From Datura wrightii (lineage: Eukaryota > Streptophyta > Magnoliopsida > Solanales > Solanaceae): 64,000 bases of DNA. Positions 1 to 11,907 of the stretch are shown piece by piece. The stretch's first letter is position 1. Each line of letters begins with the position of its first letter. The stretch is taken from assembly GCA_035772735.1 (NCBI GenBank), contig JASDFA010000001.1, forward strand, positions 86,701,501 to 86,765,500, written 5' to 3'. Under the pieces are notes generated by a model. It was not told the origin of the DNA and did not search any database. It saw only the letters and a program-made list of their open reading frames with translations. Position numbers and translations under genes: made by a program.

Positions 1-188
1 GGTACATAAAATTTTACAATGCAGATATTTTTGGCCATCTATTCACCAAGATGCATATGACTTCGCTAAGTCTTGTGATCAATGACAAAGGCAGGGCAAT
101 ATTACCCGTAGACATGAGTTGCCCTTAACCCCCATCTTAGAGGTAGAGTTGTTTGATGTGTGGGGGATTGCTTTCATGGGCCTATTTT
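1..188 (+). pseudogene. Integrase N-terminal part of element C (broken)
   Basis: Integrase joins retrotransposon cDNA to the host chromosome. Reading the frame that contains TGG at 32-34 gives an Athila-like stretch: FWPSIHQDAYDF, then the end of the zinc-binding HHCC region, then ELFDVWGIAFMGLF. Two defects are visible. The last zinc-binding Cys of the expected CxxC is a TGA stop (about 86-88), and the first catalytic Asp of the DDE triad, expected in 'GIDF', is Ala. The frame stops at 188, where unrelated sequence begins; the integrase resumes at about 504 in another frame. The upstream part of pol lies outside the window. Confidence 0.8.
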
Positions 189-503
189 AAATGTGTGTGT
201 GAGTGTTTGGAAGTAGTTTATCTTTCGTTTACATTCTTAGACTTATCATTGCTTTATGTTCTAATTTAATATTTAATGTGAATCGAAAAGTTATATCTCG
301 AATGAGTGAAGGCATTATATTTATAGATTCCCCTTTCAGGAGGCGTGTAGAAGAGGGAGATATTTATGTTGAAGGATTTAAATTTATTAATTGTTTCCAT
401 TTATATATGCTGTGGAAGATGGAAATCAAGAGTATGGTTGCTAGAGAAGTGATTCTGCAATGGTATTTAGTGAGCAAACTCCATTTTATTGCCTTAGTTC
501 TAT
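189..503. other. About 315-bp insertion inside the integrase of element C
   Basis: Integrase similarity stops after FMGLF and resumes with the equivalent of ILVAVDYVSKW. In elements A and B only about seven residues lie between these points. The insert is AT-rich. An open frame runs through it (203-568), but its first part matches nothing I recognise. I saw no terminal inverted repeats, no clear target duplication and no poly(A), so its type is unknown. Confidence 0.6.
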
Positions 504-1343
504 CATATTCTGGTGGCTGTGGATTATGTCTCCAAATGGGTGTATGCAATTTCCCTACCAAACAATGAAGGCAAGAGTGTTACAGCATTCCTTAGGAAAC
601 ATATCTTCGCCTGGTTCAGCACTCCCATAGCTATTATCAGTGATGGTGGATCTCACTTCTACAATCGCCTCTTCAAAACCTTGTTGGGAAAATATGGTAT
701 AAAGCATAAGGTGGCCACACCCTACCACCTTCATTCAAGTGGAAAAATGGATGTTTCGAACAGGGAAATCAAGACCATCTTGGCCAAGACAGTGAATACT
801 AGCCGGACGGATTGGTCAAGGAAGCTCGATGACATACTGTGGGCTTACAGAACAGCTTATAAGACTCCCATTGGCTCATCTTCGTACCAGCTGGTTTATG
901 GAAAAGCATGCCACTTACTAATTGAACTAGAGCATACGGCATTATGGGCTCTGAAAAGGCTGGACATGAACTGGAACGAAGCTGCCAAACTAAGACATAA
1001 CCAACTTAATGAGTTTGATGAATTCTGACTTAAGGCTTATGAGAGTGCAGCCATCTATAAAGAAAGAATGAAGATCTACCATGACAAAAAGATTGTAAGA
1101 ATGGAGTATTGCCCAGGTGATTTGGTCCTACTGTTCAACTCAAGACTTAAGTTGCATCCTGGGAAGTTGAAATCTAGATGGATGGGACCTTACAGAGTAG
1201 TGCAAGTATCTCCGTATGGTGTAGTGGAACTTGAGAAAAAAGAAGGAAAAAAATTTAAATTAAATGGGCAGAGAATCAAAGTGTATCTAGGAGATGAGGA
1301 AGAGTTAAAAATAATAGAGGAAGTATACCTTGATGATGCCTGA
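504..1343 (+). pseudogene. Integrase core and C-terminal part of element C (broken)
   Basis: The frame resumes with VAVDYVSKW and continues through the DDE core. The second catalytic Asp is present in ISDGGSHF, but the catalytic Glu position reads Asp (GKMDVSNRE). A TGA at 1026-1028 interrupts the frame where relatives have Arg. The same frame then carries on through YCPGDLVLLFNSRLKLHPG and GPYRVVQVSPYGVVEL, a GPY/F-type C-terminal module, and ends at 1341-1343. There is no chromodomain, as expected for the Athila lineage. With this triad and the broken N-terminal part the enzyme cannot work. Confidence 0.85.
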
Positions 1344-1388
1344 GAAGTCACAAAATCATGTCCTTCCACGACGTTAAATCAGGCGCTA

Positions 1389-1406
1389 CATGGGAGGCAA
1401 CCCATG
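1389..1406 (+). other. Post-pol hairpin of element C
   Basis: CATGGG-AGGCAA-CCCATG forms a perfect 6-bp stem with a 6-nt loop, 46 bases after the pol stop. It lies in a block beginning AGGCGCT that is also found after pol in A and B. The loop is identical in all three, and the third base pair is T-A here but C-G in A. Confidence 0.7.
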
Positions 1407-2157
1407 GAAGGTAAAGTCTAAGTAGCCCTAGGTATGTTCTCTCCCCTATGTTCTTATAGTTGTTTCTTTGAGGTCGAAGCTTACTTTTCAAAAAAGGGAG
1501 GAGGTGTACTTTTGATTTTTGGAATTTTTGGTTCATCTGAGGGTTTTTCTTGTCGTGTTTCTTTTTCCTCAGGCATGCTATCTAGTAGAACCGGCATGTG
1601 TAGGATTTTTTTTAGTTTGTAATTTTTGTTTAATTAGAAAGTAGCTTAGGAGTATTAAACCAATAAATATGCACTAGTTTTTGTTTTTGAAAAAAAAATT
1701 GACACTGTTTAAAAAATTTTGATGCGTTAGCTATGTATTTATGACAACATGCATGATTTCTGTGGATCTTTTGATGTCATTTAGTTTGTCAACATGAGTA
1801 GTCTTGTTACTCCATGTATAAACTAGACAGGTGAGGTGAAAATAGTTCATGTACCATGTGTGAGTGAGGTATATTATTTAGTTCAGTATTGTGTTGTAGA
1901 TCTAGAACTTGCCTGGTTGATCTATGCATAGGTTTAGGATGGTTGGTTAGGATATGATCATAGGCCATTTTTGTTTAGCTCACTTTTAGCCTATATTACC
2001 CTACCAAAAGTTGCATGAATCCCTTGATCCCATGTTTGATCCTTAATAGACCATATTTCTTTGATTTAACATTTAACCATACCCATATTTTACAATGAAC
2101 TTGTTTTGGCCCTAGTCCTTCCTTGGATATTGTGAACCTCAACATAAGCAAAATGCT

Positions 2158-2169
2158 TAAATTGAGGGT
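2158..2169 (+). other. Internal polypurine-like motif of element C
   Basis: TAAATTGAGGGT differs by one base from the LTR-adjacent TAAGTTGAGGGT at 2988-2999. A and B also carry extra internal copies of their own tract. Confidence 0.45.
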
Positions 2170-2987
2170 GGCTAGAGTAGGACTTCGTAAATGGTAGGAA
2201 CGGAAGAAAGGAAAAGAAAAGAGAAAAGAAATGGTGAAAAAATTAGGTGTGGTGAAAAATAAAAAAAGAAGAAAAGATGAAAAATGCTGAAAATCTTGAA
2301 AAAGAAAGTTCAAAGAAAAATGAAAATGTTGAAAAAGTTGAAAAGTCACAACACCCATGAAAATGTGAATAAAAAGGTGTGAAAAGGGAACAAAAGGGAA
2401 TGAAAGAATAAAAGAGTGAAATAGGTGGATGTGTAGCCAATGTATGTAGTGCCAAGGAATGGATAGTCAATTATAAAATCTTCCATCTTTACCACGTCCA
2501 TCCATGAGCCTATATTGCAAGCTATATCAAGTCCTATAAAGATCCTAACCCGACCATCTGATAAACAAAAGCAAAGAAAATAAGTGCAAGCTTATGGTAT
2601 CTGACATATAATACGTGAAACTTCTTTGTGAGAGTGAGTTCCTTACTTGTTTATTCGTATGTTTGTTCGACATTTCATATCTGAGTGGGGACTTCATTTG
2701 TGAGGGTACATGGATTATGTTTTCTTTTACCATTGGTCTGTGTTGAATACATTGGTGATGACTTAGGTGCCTTTTGATAGATGAATGACATGTTTTGATC
2801 CTTGTTTATGATGTTTTGAGGTTGCTTGTAATACATTAGCTAATGTTGTTCCATGAGAAAGGATCAATAGATTTTGTATAAAAAGTGCAAGTTTTTTTGA
2901 GTATTGGCTGTAGTATCTTAAGTCTATTTTCTAGTTGTGCGTTTTGTTTAGTTTTTCTTTTCTTTGCCTGAGGACATGCAAAAGTCT

Positions 2988-2999
2988 TAAGTTGAGGGT
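2988..2999 (+). other. Polypurine tract of element C
   Basis: TAAGTTGAGGGT lies directly before the LTR start at 3002, at the position where plus-strand DNA synthesis is primed in LTR retrotransposons. Confidence 0.6.
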
Positions 3000-3001
3000 A
3001 T

Positions 3002-4400
3002 TGATGTGTTGTGGATTTACAGCACTTCCGACACTCAAAACAAAGATAGCATGAACTTAGGTATGTTTATGTGGATATAAGGCACTTTTTCTTTGACTGC
3101 AGGATGCATTGGTGTTGGCCCTAAAAATTGAAAAAGAAAGCCTAAAAGATGCAAAATATGCTCAAAGTGCAGATCACAGTACGAGCCGTAGGAAGGTTCT
3201 ATGAGTCGTACTGATGGCTGGTAAAAGTTGCAGAAGGCTAAAGGTGAAGAGATGCAATGTACTAGTCTCAGTAGGAGTCGTACCAAGATGGTACGAGTCG
3301 TGGTGATGAAGTCGTGACAAGATCCAGAAAATTTGCATAAGAAGATGACTCCTGCTACGGAAGGAAAGTACAACCCGTTGGAAGAAGGTACAAGTCGTAC
3401 CATAACGATCATGATGAACTTCAAAAGAATTCCAAAGTTTCACAATAAAACCATAGGAGCTAAGTACGGATCGTAGGATGGAGGTACGAATCATACCTGG
3501 ATCCAACAATTAGCCAAAATTCAGCAAACCATGCAAGGTACGACAGGAAGCTACGAGTCATAGGATGCTGCTACGAGTCATAGGTTAGCTCGTGACGACT
3601 GCAGAACCAGATATGGAAATTCATCCTGTCAGCTTGGGAAAAGGATTTTTATATCTGTATAAATAAGTTTTAGATTTTATTTTTCTAGAGAGACGGTAGA
3701 CAAGAAGAGACAAGAATAGAGTTCTAGAGAGAAGACAATAGAAGAGATTTTTAGGAGAATTGAGTTGATTCAACTTGTGATCAACCTTTTCTTGAATTCA
3801 TCTTATTCTTGCTACTTGTTCTTGAAGATTTTGTTGAAGTAATTAAAGAAAGTGTTTTTATCAATCATTATTGTAAGTATTGATTTATGTTCTTAATCAT
3901 GAATGCAATTCATAATCTTACAACTATGAGAGGCTAAAACCTCCATAGCAAGGGTTATGGGAACCATGGTGGATTAACAAGCTAGGGTTACACAAAGTGA
4001 TTTTAAATCCAATAAAAATTCCTATATTGTATTCTCTTCATACTTAAAAATACTTCTCTTCTCTAGCTCAACTCTATACATCCATACTCCAAATCCCCCC
4101 TATTGCTTTCTCGCCCATATCTTACTCTTCTATCTCAAACTCAAGCAAGATAAGTAAAATAAAATAGTGTTTGAAACTACTAATTTTCATTTAAAATTTA
4201 GAGTAAACAATAGATCCATGCATTTAGATTAAGGTTAAGAACAATTGATCAATACCCAATTAAATTAAACACTCATCAAGCACACATCCTCAGCTGGTGA
4301 ATTAGCTACTCATAAATGAAGATAAATCAATGATACTCATAGATAAATCATCAATAGTTATCATCATGAATAGTAAATTCATGTTTTTATTCCTGCAACA
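3002..4400 (+). repeat. 3' LTR of element C (right end uncertain)
   Basis: It starts TGATGTGTTGTGG directly after the polypurine tract. The first 600 bases hold many copies of TACGAGTCGTA-like, partly self-complementary words. A TATA box (TATAAATA) is at 3658-3665. The following part is AT-rich, like R-U5. No second LTR copy is available, so the end could not be located; sequence to about 4480 could still belong to it. Confidence 0.6.
3658..3665 (+). promoter_or_regulatory. TATA box of the element C LTR
   Basis: TATAAATA lies in the middle of the LTR, after the U3-like repeat zone and before the purine-rich stretch that begins about 30 bases downstream. Confidence 0.5.
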
Positions 4401-4587
4401 ATGGTGTACTTAACTCAAAATAGTAAGAAGAAGAAGAACAATGTACTCTACTCTTTCTCTCCCTACTTCTCTCTACAATTCAGTGATAGGCTATGATATG
4501 TTATGACATGGGTGAGTATAATTGTGGTAAATTCTGCACATTCCCTTGGGCTCAACATTCAAAAGTTTCCATTGGAAGCTTCTCTGA

Positions 4588-4717
4588 TGTACTTGTGTCT
4601 CAGTTGGACGATTTTTCCCTTTTCAGTCTTTTTGTCACTTGGGAGGTACTTGTGAAGCTGTACTTATGTCTCAGTTGGATGATTTTACCCATTTCAGCAT
4701 TTTTGTCACTTGCGAGG
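4588..4717 (+). repeat. Two-copy tandem repeat, 59-bp units, period 71
   Basis: Units 4588-4646 and 4659-4717 both run from TGTACTT..TGTCTCAGTTGGA to TTTTTGTCACTTG.GAGG with about seven differences. The surrounding 4400-4794 holds nothing else I can assign; D inserted just to the right at 4795. Confidence 0.75.
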
Positions 4718-4794
4718 CACCTATATTTCAGAGGTGACCATCTGTGAGCCGCAGTTGCTTCACATGCTAGAACACCTTTGTTCCTATGTTAGCT

Positions 4795-7021
4795 TGTCAC
4801 AGACCCGAACGTAGGATCGTAACACGGGACAAGGAGCCCCGAGAGACCCCAGGTCGACCCATGGTGTTAGCATACATCTAAATCATTCACATTAGTGGAA
4901 TACTTATCATAAGGAAAACAAAATCACAACATAATAACGGAGAAAAAGACAATACATAATCCATACATGACGGCTGAATACAACTATAGTCTGAGAAGCC
5001 TCTAATCATGAAAGACGGGTTTATGGGACAATACCCCAACTAACCCTACAATACTGAAACTGAAAGAAAACACTAGAGTCTTAACATATGGCCCTCGAAA
5101 CATGAGGAATCACCAAATAAGCTGATAACGAACTCTGAAAAGCTACTGAGGAACGGGTCCTGTATCATGAAATGATACAAAATAGAAAGTATGATGTCAG
5201 TACGTGAAATATACCGAGCATGAGAGGTAGGTAAAACGGACATCTAAAATATATATAAAACTCATAAATGATTAAAAGAGTATGACATCATGCTCGTATC
5301 GTAAACATTATAATATGACATAAGGCTCAAGGTTTTCAAAACATTCGTAATATAAACATAATCATAATCATAGGAGAAAAGCTTTACTTAACAAGACTTG
5401 AGCCAACATACATAATCGACATGCATAAATCATGAGGAACAGTGGGAGATTCTCTTAACCGACATACCCCATATGAGCACACATAAAGTCCGACCTGTAA
5501 ACCTAGTCGGGAGGTCTTTTGTACCTTGCCAAGGGTAGAACCATGAAGGGCGTGATATCAACATGAAAAGGGCCATTTGGGCAGGGGACAGTCATAAAGG
5601 AGGTCCCAACATACCTATGGTGGCACGTAGTTTATGAGATCCGGTGCTTAACTTGAGCTCTAAACCTACTCGATGTTCGATACTACTCCCAAAACATATA
5701 TAGTGCTTATAGTATAAAATGAACTAATGGGATCATAGTATAAAATGAACAAATGGGCTAGTTAAATCATGATAACCATAAACATGCTTGTACATACGTG
5801 AACTAGCCATGAAATAAGGTCCGTGAGTTGGTCAAAACATAATTCATAAATAATAAGGATCATACATACTAGTAGATCATGCATATAGCTTGAAATTCAT
5901 AAAATCATGATGGGTTGTTGATTAAATCCATAATCTAATTCATAATTCATGCTGGCTTTGTAAATCTCATTAATGGAAAAGTAGATCATAAATTGATTTA
6001 TCATGATTCATGCATAATTAGGCTTAATTTCATAGGAACCAAAAATTGATAACATTATAAATAATTTAAATCATAAAAGCTTATCAAAAACCCATCGAAT
6101 ATAGTAAGATTCTAAAATCACAAAGCCCATTAACAAATCATTAGATTTTATATAATTCTACTTCAAAACCCAATAGACTTTTAATAGAATTTTCATGAAA
6201 TCATAGAGAAAGGGCATGGATGTGGAAGGAAACACTCATTAATAGCTTTACATACCTGACTCAAGCTAGTCCTTATACTTCCTTGAATGCCCAAGAGAAA
6301 TTTGAAGAAGAAGACCTTGAAAACACCTTGATCACCTCTCTAACCCCCTTCTATACTTTTGCATGCATTCATGAGGACTTAGGATAGGTTATTCCTGAAA
6401 AAACACACCTTTCATAAGCTAAAACGACGTAGTTTAGGTTTTAAAATATCTAGAATTTACGAAAAGGCCCTCACTAATACGCAGAAAATAACTGTCAGGT
6501 GGTCCTAGAGGACAACCTAACGACTAATCACTAGGGGAAACGACTCTTCATGTTGCTCATTGAGTACACTGTCTGCCTGGACTCCTGGGCTCGTAACGAC
6601 CGACATAAAGAATCGTTAGGGGTGACCACGACTCGTGGTCACCAGTCGTCAAGTTTCACTGCCTCAACTTTAACACTTCACACTTATATCACCCAATGAC
6701 TCGCACCACAACTCGTTAACACACCCAACGAGTCGTGGTCAGCTCCCGTCAAGTACACTAGTCTGACTTCTTCTATTTTCCTTCTCCCTTACCCCACGAC
6801 TGGCCTAACGACTCGCTGTGTCTTCCACGAGTCGTTCCCACACCTGTGGAGACCCTTCTTCTTCTCACATCCCAGCTCTTCACTGGCCTCCCACGAGTCA
6901 CCTGATGACTCGTGGGTAGGCCTCACGAGTCGTCCTATGACTTGTCCTACACCTGTCGCACAAATTTCATATTTTCCATTTTAACTCCGGAGTCTGATCT
7001 TTAAGCTCCCAGTATATAACA
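4795..7021 (-). repeat. 3' LTR of element D (left copy)
   Basis: On the + strand it begins TGTCACAGACCCG and ends AGTATATAACA; read on - it is TGTTATA...GTGACA. It aligns throughout with 12116-13010 plus 25792-27105. A private 23-bp tandem duplication (ATAGTATAAAATGAAC) lies at 5709-5731 and 5735-5757. The stretch from about 6480 to 6960 is dense in ACGACTCGT/ACGAGTCGT words. Confidence 0.88.
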
Positions 7022-7037
7022 ATATTTCCCTCTAGGG
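7022..7037 (-). other. Polypurine tract of element D
   Basis: Read on -, CCCTAGAGGGAAATAT directly precedes the LTR start TGTTATA. Elements E and I have the same position filled by AAGGGGGATAT-like sequence. Confidence 0.6.
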
Positions 7038-7264
7038 AATATTCATCCTTGAATGTTGAAAACAATTAGAAAACAGAAACATGCAATTATCATATTCAAA
7101 TACTGATCATTTAAATCGAACTTTTACGGAATGACTACCTCCGATTCATATCACATAGCTGAACTGATCTCATGCCTCACGTACACATCCATACACATAA
7201 AAGAAACTTGAACACATGAACTGAACATGAAAACTAAATAGAGTCATAGAGCACAATTGATACC

Positions 7265-8772
7265 TCAAGTCGGAAATGAGCTGGTAGGGAATAAATGTAG
7301 GTATTTAGCCATCATAGCCGCTTCAGCTTCCTACGTAGCTCCTTCAACATGTTGATTCCTCCATAAAACTTTAACTAAATCTACTTTCTTTTTCCTTAGC
7401 TTTCAAACTTGATAGTCCAATATTTCCACTGGGATTTCTTCATAACTGAGGCTGTCTTTTACACCAACACTGTCCACCGGAACAACTAAAGCTGGATCTC
7501 CCAAACATTTCTTCAGAAGCGATACATGAAACACAGCATGCATGGATGACAACTCTGAAGGCAAATCCAACTCATACTCTATCTTACCAACTCTTCTCAT
7601 AATTCGGTACGGACCAACATAAGGGGGACTATGGTTTTCTTTCTTCCCAAATAGCATGAGTCCCTTCATGGGAGATACCATTAGAAAAACCCAATCGTCT
7701 ACTTCGAACTTTAGATCCCTTCTTGTCACATCAGCATATGATTTCTGATGACTCTTAGTGGTTTTTAACTAGTCCCTTGTCGACTGAACCTTTACCATAG
7801 CCTCATGAAACGAATTAGGACATATCATAATTGCCTCACCAACCTTAAACCATCTGATGGGCTATCTGCACCTCCGCCCATAGAGCCTCGAACGGTGCCA
7901 TCTGAATGCTAGAGTGATAACTGTTATTATAAGAAAATTCGATCAATGGAAAATGATCATCCCAGCTCCCTTTGAAGTACATCGCACATGCTCTCGACAT
8001 ATCCTCGAAAGTCTTGATTGTTCATTCGGCTTGGCCATCTATTTGTAGATGAAAGGCTGTGCTGAGCTTAACTTGAGTCCCAAGCCCCTTCTGAGAAGAC
8101 CACCTGCTGGGAGGTAAATTGAGTACCTTAGGTTGAAATAATAGACAAGGGCACTCCATGAATTAGTACCAACTCCCGAGTATACAATTTGGCATAATCA
8201 TTCATTAAATCCGTGGTTTTCACCGGTAGAAAATATGCAGCCTTGGTCAACCTGTCTACCACCACCAAAATGGAGTCATATTGTCAACGGGTATGAGACA
8301 TACTTGTTATAAAATCCATGTTAATCTCTTCCCACTACCAAGTAGGAATGCTAATATCCTAAAGTACTCCTCTCGGCCTTTGATGCTCCACCTTTACTTG
8401 TTGACAATTTGGACATCTGGTTATGAACTCTGCAATATCCTTCTTCATGTCATCCCACCAATAGATTTCTCATAAATTATGATACATCTTCATGGATCCC
8501 GGATGGATAGAATATTTGGTACCATGTGCCTCGTGCAATATATGGCCCCTCAAATCATCAACATCTGGAACACACAGACGACCCTGGTACCGAAGCACAC
8601 CATCTCCCCCTTGGTAGAAAACCTCCACCTTTTGACTCCGCACAACTTCCTTCAATTTCCTCAAAATCAGGTCCTCATCTTGCCTAGATTTAACATCAAC
8701 CACCAAGGAAGATTCTGATCCATTCTGCACAACAACAACACCATCGATTGAGTCGACCAACCTCACTCCCAA
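7265..8772 (-). pseudogene. Integrase and chromodomain of element D (broken)
   Basis: From 8772 leftwards the zinc-finger region is readable (HEAHGTKYSIHPGSMKMYHNL, then CPNCQQVKVEHQRP). The DDE core follows: first Asp in INMDFI, but the second Asp motif replaced by a sequence with a stop. Then comes a clear GPY/F module (YVGPYRIMRRVGKIEYELDLP) within 7403-7729, and a chromodomain tail near 7270-7400 that includes VLWRNQHVEGAT. The last readable stop is TGA at 7265-7267. Several stops and frameshifts separate the pieces. Chromodomains of this lineage are thought to steer insertion towards heterochromatin marks. Confidence 0.82.
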
Positions 8773-10689
8773 CCTTGCAAGTCGATGGACATCCTTCGCA
8801 GCTCTTTCCTTCCTTCCTCCACATAGGACACACCCTCCATAGAGAGTCTACTAAGTGTGTCCGCTACCACGTTAGCCTTTCCTTGATGGTAAAAAACACT
8901 CATAACATAGTGTTTGAGTAGCTCCAACCACCTCCTTTGCCGTAGATTAAGATCCTTTTGCGTGAACACATATTGTAGACTCTTGTGATCCGTATATACA
9001 TCCACGTGGACCCTGTATAAGTAATGTCACCATATCTTCAATGCGAACACCATCGCTGCCAACTCTAGATCATAGGTCGGGTAATTCTTCTCATGGATCT
9101 TTAATTGCCCGGAGGCATATGCTATTACCTTTCCTCTCTGCATCAATACACACCCGAGCCCGATCCTTGAAGAATCTCAATACACAATAAAACCATACGT
9201 ACCCTCTGGTAGGGTCAACACTGGTGCTGAAGTGAGTCGAGTCTTCAACCTTTGGAAGCTTTTCTCATAAACCTCCGATTATTGGAACTTTAACTTTTTT
9301 TGAGTCAACCTAGTTAATGGTGCTACAATTGATGAAAAACCCTCAACAAATCTCTGGTAATACCCTGCTAGGCACAAGAAACTCTGAAATTCTGAAGGGT
9401 TCATCGGTTTGGCCAATTCTTCACCACTTCAATTTTCTGACAATCCACCTTTATGCCCTCACTTGATACCACATGGCCAAGAAATGCCACTTAGTCCAAT
9501 CAAAACTCACACTTGCTGAACTTCGCATACAACTGACGATCCTTTAGAGGCTGCAACATTACTCTCAAAAGAGCAGCATGCTCCACCTCGTTCCGAGAGT
9601 ATATAAGAATATCATCGATGAACACTATCATGAACACGTCTAGATATTACTTAAACACCCTGTTCATCAGGTCCATGAAAGCTGAAGGAGCATTGTTAGT
9701 CTAAAAGACATAACTACAAACTCATAATGGCCATACTGTATCTTGAAGGTTGTCTTCAGGATGATATCACATTCCCGAAACCTGAGTTGATGATACCCGA
9801 ACCTAAGGTCTATCTTCGAGAAACATTTGAAACACTGGAGCTGGTCAAACAAATCATCAATCCTGGGTAAGGGGTACTTGTTCTTGATAGTGACCTTATT
9901 CAATTGCCAATAGTCGATGCACATTCGAAGAGATCCATCCTTCTTTCGGACAAATAAAACTGGTGCACCCTATGGAAACTTTCTCGGTCTAATGAAACCC
10001 TTATCTACCAAGTCCTTCAACTGTTCTTTTAACTCTTATAGCTCGGTTGTAGCCATTCTGTATGGAGGAATAGAGATAGGCTGTGTATCGAGTAAGAGAT
10101 CAATGCTGAAATCAATTTCCCTCTCAAGAGGAACATTTGGAAAATCATCGAGAAAAACCTCGGGATATTCACACACCACCGAAACTAACTGGATAGTCGG
10201 GGTATCGAACTCAACATCCTTAAACCTAACTAGGTGATACATGCAGCCCTTAAAAATCATCTTCCTAACCTTAAGATATGAAATAAACTGATCGGCTAGT
10301 ATAACTGAATTACCCTTCCACTCTAAAATTGACTCACCCAAAAATTAGAATTCCACCGAATGGGTCCTACAATTAACTGAAGCATAACATGAAAATGACC
10401 AATCCATGCCCAGAACGATGTCAGAGTCAACCATAGCTAACTCTACTAAATCTAAGGAGGTGACCTTATGCAATACTGTAATGGGCAACCTCTATACACC
10501 CGCCTAGCTACAATTGAGTCAACAACTGGAGTAGAGACTGAGAACCGTTTTGATAGGATTTTAGGGCTAACTCTGAAACCACTAGCAATATTAGGGTAAT
10601 AAAAATAAAGTAGCTCCTAGATCTAAAAAGGCATAAACATCAATATGGAATACTTGAAACATATTAGTGACCACATCTGGTGAAGCCTC
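8773..10689 (-). pseudogene. Protease, reverse transcriptase and RNase H of element D (broken)
   Basis: Read leftwards. Protease has an active-site remnant LDLGAT near 10600 and later LVELAMVDSDIVLGMDW. The connection is LEREIDFSIDLLLDTQPISIPPYRM (10036-10341). Reverse transcriptase follows with MCIDYWQLNKVTIKNKYPLP and motif A FSKIDLRFGYHQL, where the first catalytic Asp is kept. The FIDD box lies near 9620. RNase H ends with VYTDHKSLQYVFTQKDLNLRQ and the HQGKANVVADTLSRL motif near 8880. Stops and small indels break the frame many times, so no active polyprotein is possible. Confidence 0.82.
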
Positions 10690-11907
10690 CTGCTCCTAGC
10701 GGGACACTAAAGCATAAAACTTGTTTTGGCGCTGACCGCTTGCTGAAATAGTAGAGGCACCCTACTGAGGGGGTCGTGCTACTAGAGTGGTAGAACTGGC
10801 TGCTGCCACACGGGCTCCACCGACCTTTGGTCTAGGTGAGGGGCAATACCTGAGTTTGTGCCCATGCTTGCCACACCCGAAACAAGCATCAAAGCCAACT
10901 AAGCACCTCTCCGGGTGATTTTTTCCACACCCAACACAAACTGGAAAAGTGCGCTCCACCTGCATGCTAACCTGGCCTCTGGACTCTAAAGCTCTGCTCC
11001 TCCTATCTCCTCTGAATCTAGATGGCGTGCTGGCCGATGATAGAGCTGGAGCGATACACTTGTGTTGGGACAACTAAAGTTGTCCACCCCCTGACCTGAC
11101 CTGAGAAGTCCCATAGTTGTAGGGTCTGGCCCTCATGGCCTCCCTCTGTCTCTGGTAGACCGACTGTATTTGTTGTGCATGCAATATAATATGGGAAAAG
11201 TTGATAGATCGATGTAGTATGAAGATCGTGCAATCCTTGTCCAAATAATCTGCCACCCATGCACAAACTGACTCACCCAAGCCCTCTAGTATGCCACCAA
11301 CACTAGAGCATACTTGGATAATCGGGTGAACTCTAATGCGTACTTCTAAATGGACATGTCACCTTGTTTCAAATAAAAAAACTTGGACGCTTTGAGCTCC
11401 CTCATCTCCCGAGGGAAGAACTAATCCAAAAATGCTGCATGGAACTCCTCCCAATCTATCGGTCCTGCACCCACTGCCCCGGGATCTCTCCACTTCTTGT
11501 ACCATCAGTGAGCCACCCCTTTTAGCTGATAGGAGGTCAAGTCAACACATTCCCTATTGTTAAGCCCCATAACATGGGTTATCTTTAGAATCTCCTCAAT
11601 GAAATCATATGAATCCTCATCCACTTTGGACCCTGCGAACTTAGGAGGGATCATCCTTAAGAAATCCCTCACCCTAGCTTCCATCGCATTCCCATTCTGA
11701 GGGTAATATGCCACTATCAGGATTATGAACCAAGGAAACCATGGCCTGTGCCAACATCTGAATCACTGCCCTAAAATCAGCATAGACAACTGGCTCTGGT
11801 GTGTGCTCCTCATGAACGGGTAGGACTGGCTGATGCTCCTCACCATTGGCACCCTCATGATCATTGCCATTTCCATTTCTTCTAGCGTTCACTCGGCATG
11901 GAGGCAT
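10690..11907 (-). pseudogene. gag of element D (broken)
   Basis: It starts ATG at 11905-11907 with MPPCRVNARRNGNGN, the usual beginning in this lineage. The capsid-like region is seen in pieces: VRDFLRMIPPKFAGSKVDEDSYDFIEEILK, then an imperfect middle. The nucleocapsid end has CVGCGKNHPERCLVG and CFGCGKHGHKLRYCP, the second a CCHC zinc knuckle that binds RNA. At least three frame breaks divide it. Gag forms the particle in which reverse transcription takes place. Confidence 0.82.

Larger units (their letters stand above)
1344..3001 (+). other. 3' non-coding region of element C between pol and LTR
   Basis: About 1.65 kb without a supported gene. It holds the post-pol hairpin near its start and a purine-rich tract at about 2190-2420 with repeated GAAAA/TGAAAA words. 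It also has a polypurine-like motif at 2158-2169 and the polypurine tract at the LTR border. A and B have an equivalent purine-rich tract before their 3' LTRs. Unlike A and B, no accessory coding frame is recognisable here. Confidence 0.7.
1..4400 (+). mobile_element. Element C: 3' part of an Athila-type Ty3/gypsy retrotransposon
   Basis: Order seen: integrase remnant, post-pol hairpin, long non-coding region, polypurine tract and an LTR starting TGATG at 3002. The element enters from outside the window, so gag, protease, reverse transcriptase and the 5' LTR are not visible. The integrase resembles that of elements A and B but is clearly a different family with a different LTR. The right end of the LTR could not be fixed; about 4400 is a guess. 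Confidence 0.75.

Noticed and set aside
2243..2470. Phe/Ser-rich open frames on the - strand
   Set aside because: They are antisense readings of the purine-rich tract of element C, with biased composition only.
4493..4747. 84-codon open frame before D
   Set aside because: It spans the tandem duplication, which explains the repeated residues; no family resemblance.
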